Positions 63,769 to 64,000 of a stretch of DNA of 64,000 nt are shown here, one piece after another. Every line of letters starts with the position of its first letter. Position 1 is the first letter of the stretch. A program made the translations under genes and the position numbers. Below the pieces are notes generated by a model. That model made no database searches, was not told the DNA's origin, and saw only the letters and a list, made by a program, of their open reading frames with translations. This DNA comes from Sphingomonas sp. UBA978 (GTDB lineage Bacteria > Pseudomonadota > Alphaproteobacteria > Sphingomonadales > Sphingomonadaceae), in contig NZ_DBBS01000013.1 in NCBI RefSeq assembly GCF_002292295.1, forward strand, positions 61,650 to 125,649, in the 5' to 3' direction.

Positions 63769-63873
63769 ATATCTGTTTCTGCCAACACCGATGACCCCGG
63801 TTTTGAATGTCGGCCCCATAGAGGACGGAGCGACATCCAGCGTTCGAAAGGGCGAAGGTTTCAGGATGCGCTT

Positions 63874-63970
63874 CGTCACCCCGGACCGGTTCCGGGGTCA
63901 ACCGCTCCGCAAACCACCTTCTATCGATCTTGCGGCACCGTGGATGCCGGAACGAGTCCCGCATGACGGA
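63874..63970. repeat. REP pair of the GTCACCCCGGA type
   Basis: GTCACCCCGGACCGGTTCCG then GGGTCAACCG (63875-63904) faces GCACCGTGGATGCCGGAACG then AGTCCCGCATGACGGAG (about 63935-63971). The two are a diverged inverted pair. It is a second repeat family, typical of sphingomonad intergenic REPs. No gene is visible in 63769-64000. Confidence 0.6.
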
Positions 63971-64000
63971 GCGTCCGGGGGGCAACTGTGATGTTCAGCC

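Overview
This 64 kb window is a chromosomal segment of a high-GC alphaproteobacterium, most likely a Sphingomonas-type member of the Sphingomonadales. The points behind that call are the polyhydroxybutyrate genes (phaC, phaP, phaB), an Oar-like TonB-dependent receptor plus a decayed second receptor, a CC_3452-type secreted protein, a darcynin gene, an EcfG-type stress promoter and dispersed palindromic repeats. Nearly all genes are housekeeping or envelope genes. I see no tRNA, rRNA, CRISPR array, transposase, integrase or phage gene.

Layout. 0-9 kb: 5' end of rsmB divergent from an SDHAF4-like gene, AsmA-like protein, CorC/HlyC-type protein, OmpA-like lipoprotein, tadA, rpmB, a phytase-like protein and a Gly-zipper protein. 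9-15 kb (minus): acyl-CoA-ligase-like gene, a repeat cluster, a molybdopterin hydroxylase large subunit, hemH and phaB. 15-24 kb: the lgt-midA-GNAT-pgeF run, a cystathionine gamma-synthase-like gene, an adenine deaminase plus phosphoribosyltransferase pair, murA and a Crp/Fnr regulator. 24-30 kb: clpS, phaP and phaC (with a likely PhaR-controlled phaP promoter), an aminotransferase-DUF2061-thioesterase operon, and an HxlR regulator. 30-39 kb: relA/spoT, rpmJ-HAD, a tightly overlapping run DUF4136-M14-GNAT-gpmA followed by purE-purK, and a darcynin/TetR divergent pair. 39-50 kb: two small unknown genes, an M16 protease, clpB with a heat-shock-like promoter, a low-GC Oar-like TonB receptor, and M23 peptidase. 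50-64 kb: DUF2093, xseA and purD (start codons overlap head to head), a TonB receptor pseudogene, gpsA, tsaD, hemC-hemD-mitofilin-like gene, marC-folD-DUF167-yggT, argB, a queuosine-precursor transporter, and a terminal repeat cluster.

Themes. PHB metabolism is split over two places (phaB at 9 kb, phaC/phaP at 25 kb). Heme synthesis occurs twice (hemH; hemC/hemD). Purine genes occur three times (adenine salvage, purEK, purD). Homologues of three mitochondrial biogenesis factors (SDHAF4, NDUFAF7/MidA, Mic60) lie in the one window. Nothing here is a convincing new defence or mobile system. The best items for follow-up are the Mic60 candidate, the phaP operator/promoter with two possible translation starts, the overlapping xseA/purD initiation codons, the orphan molybdenum hydroxylase subunit, the nested palindromic repeats and the multiply broken TonB receptor.
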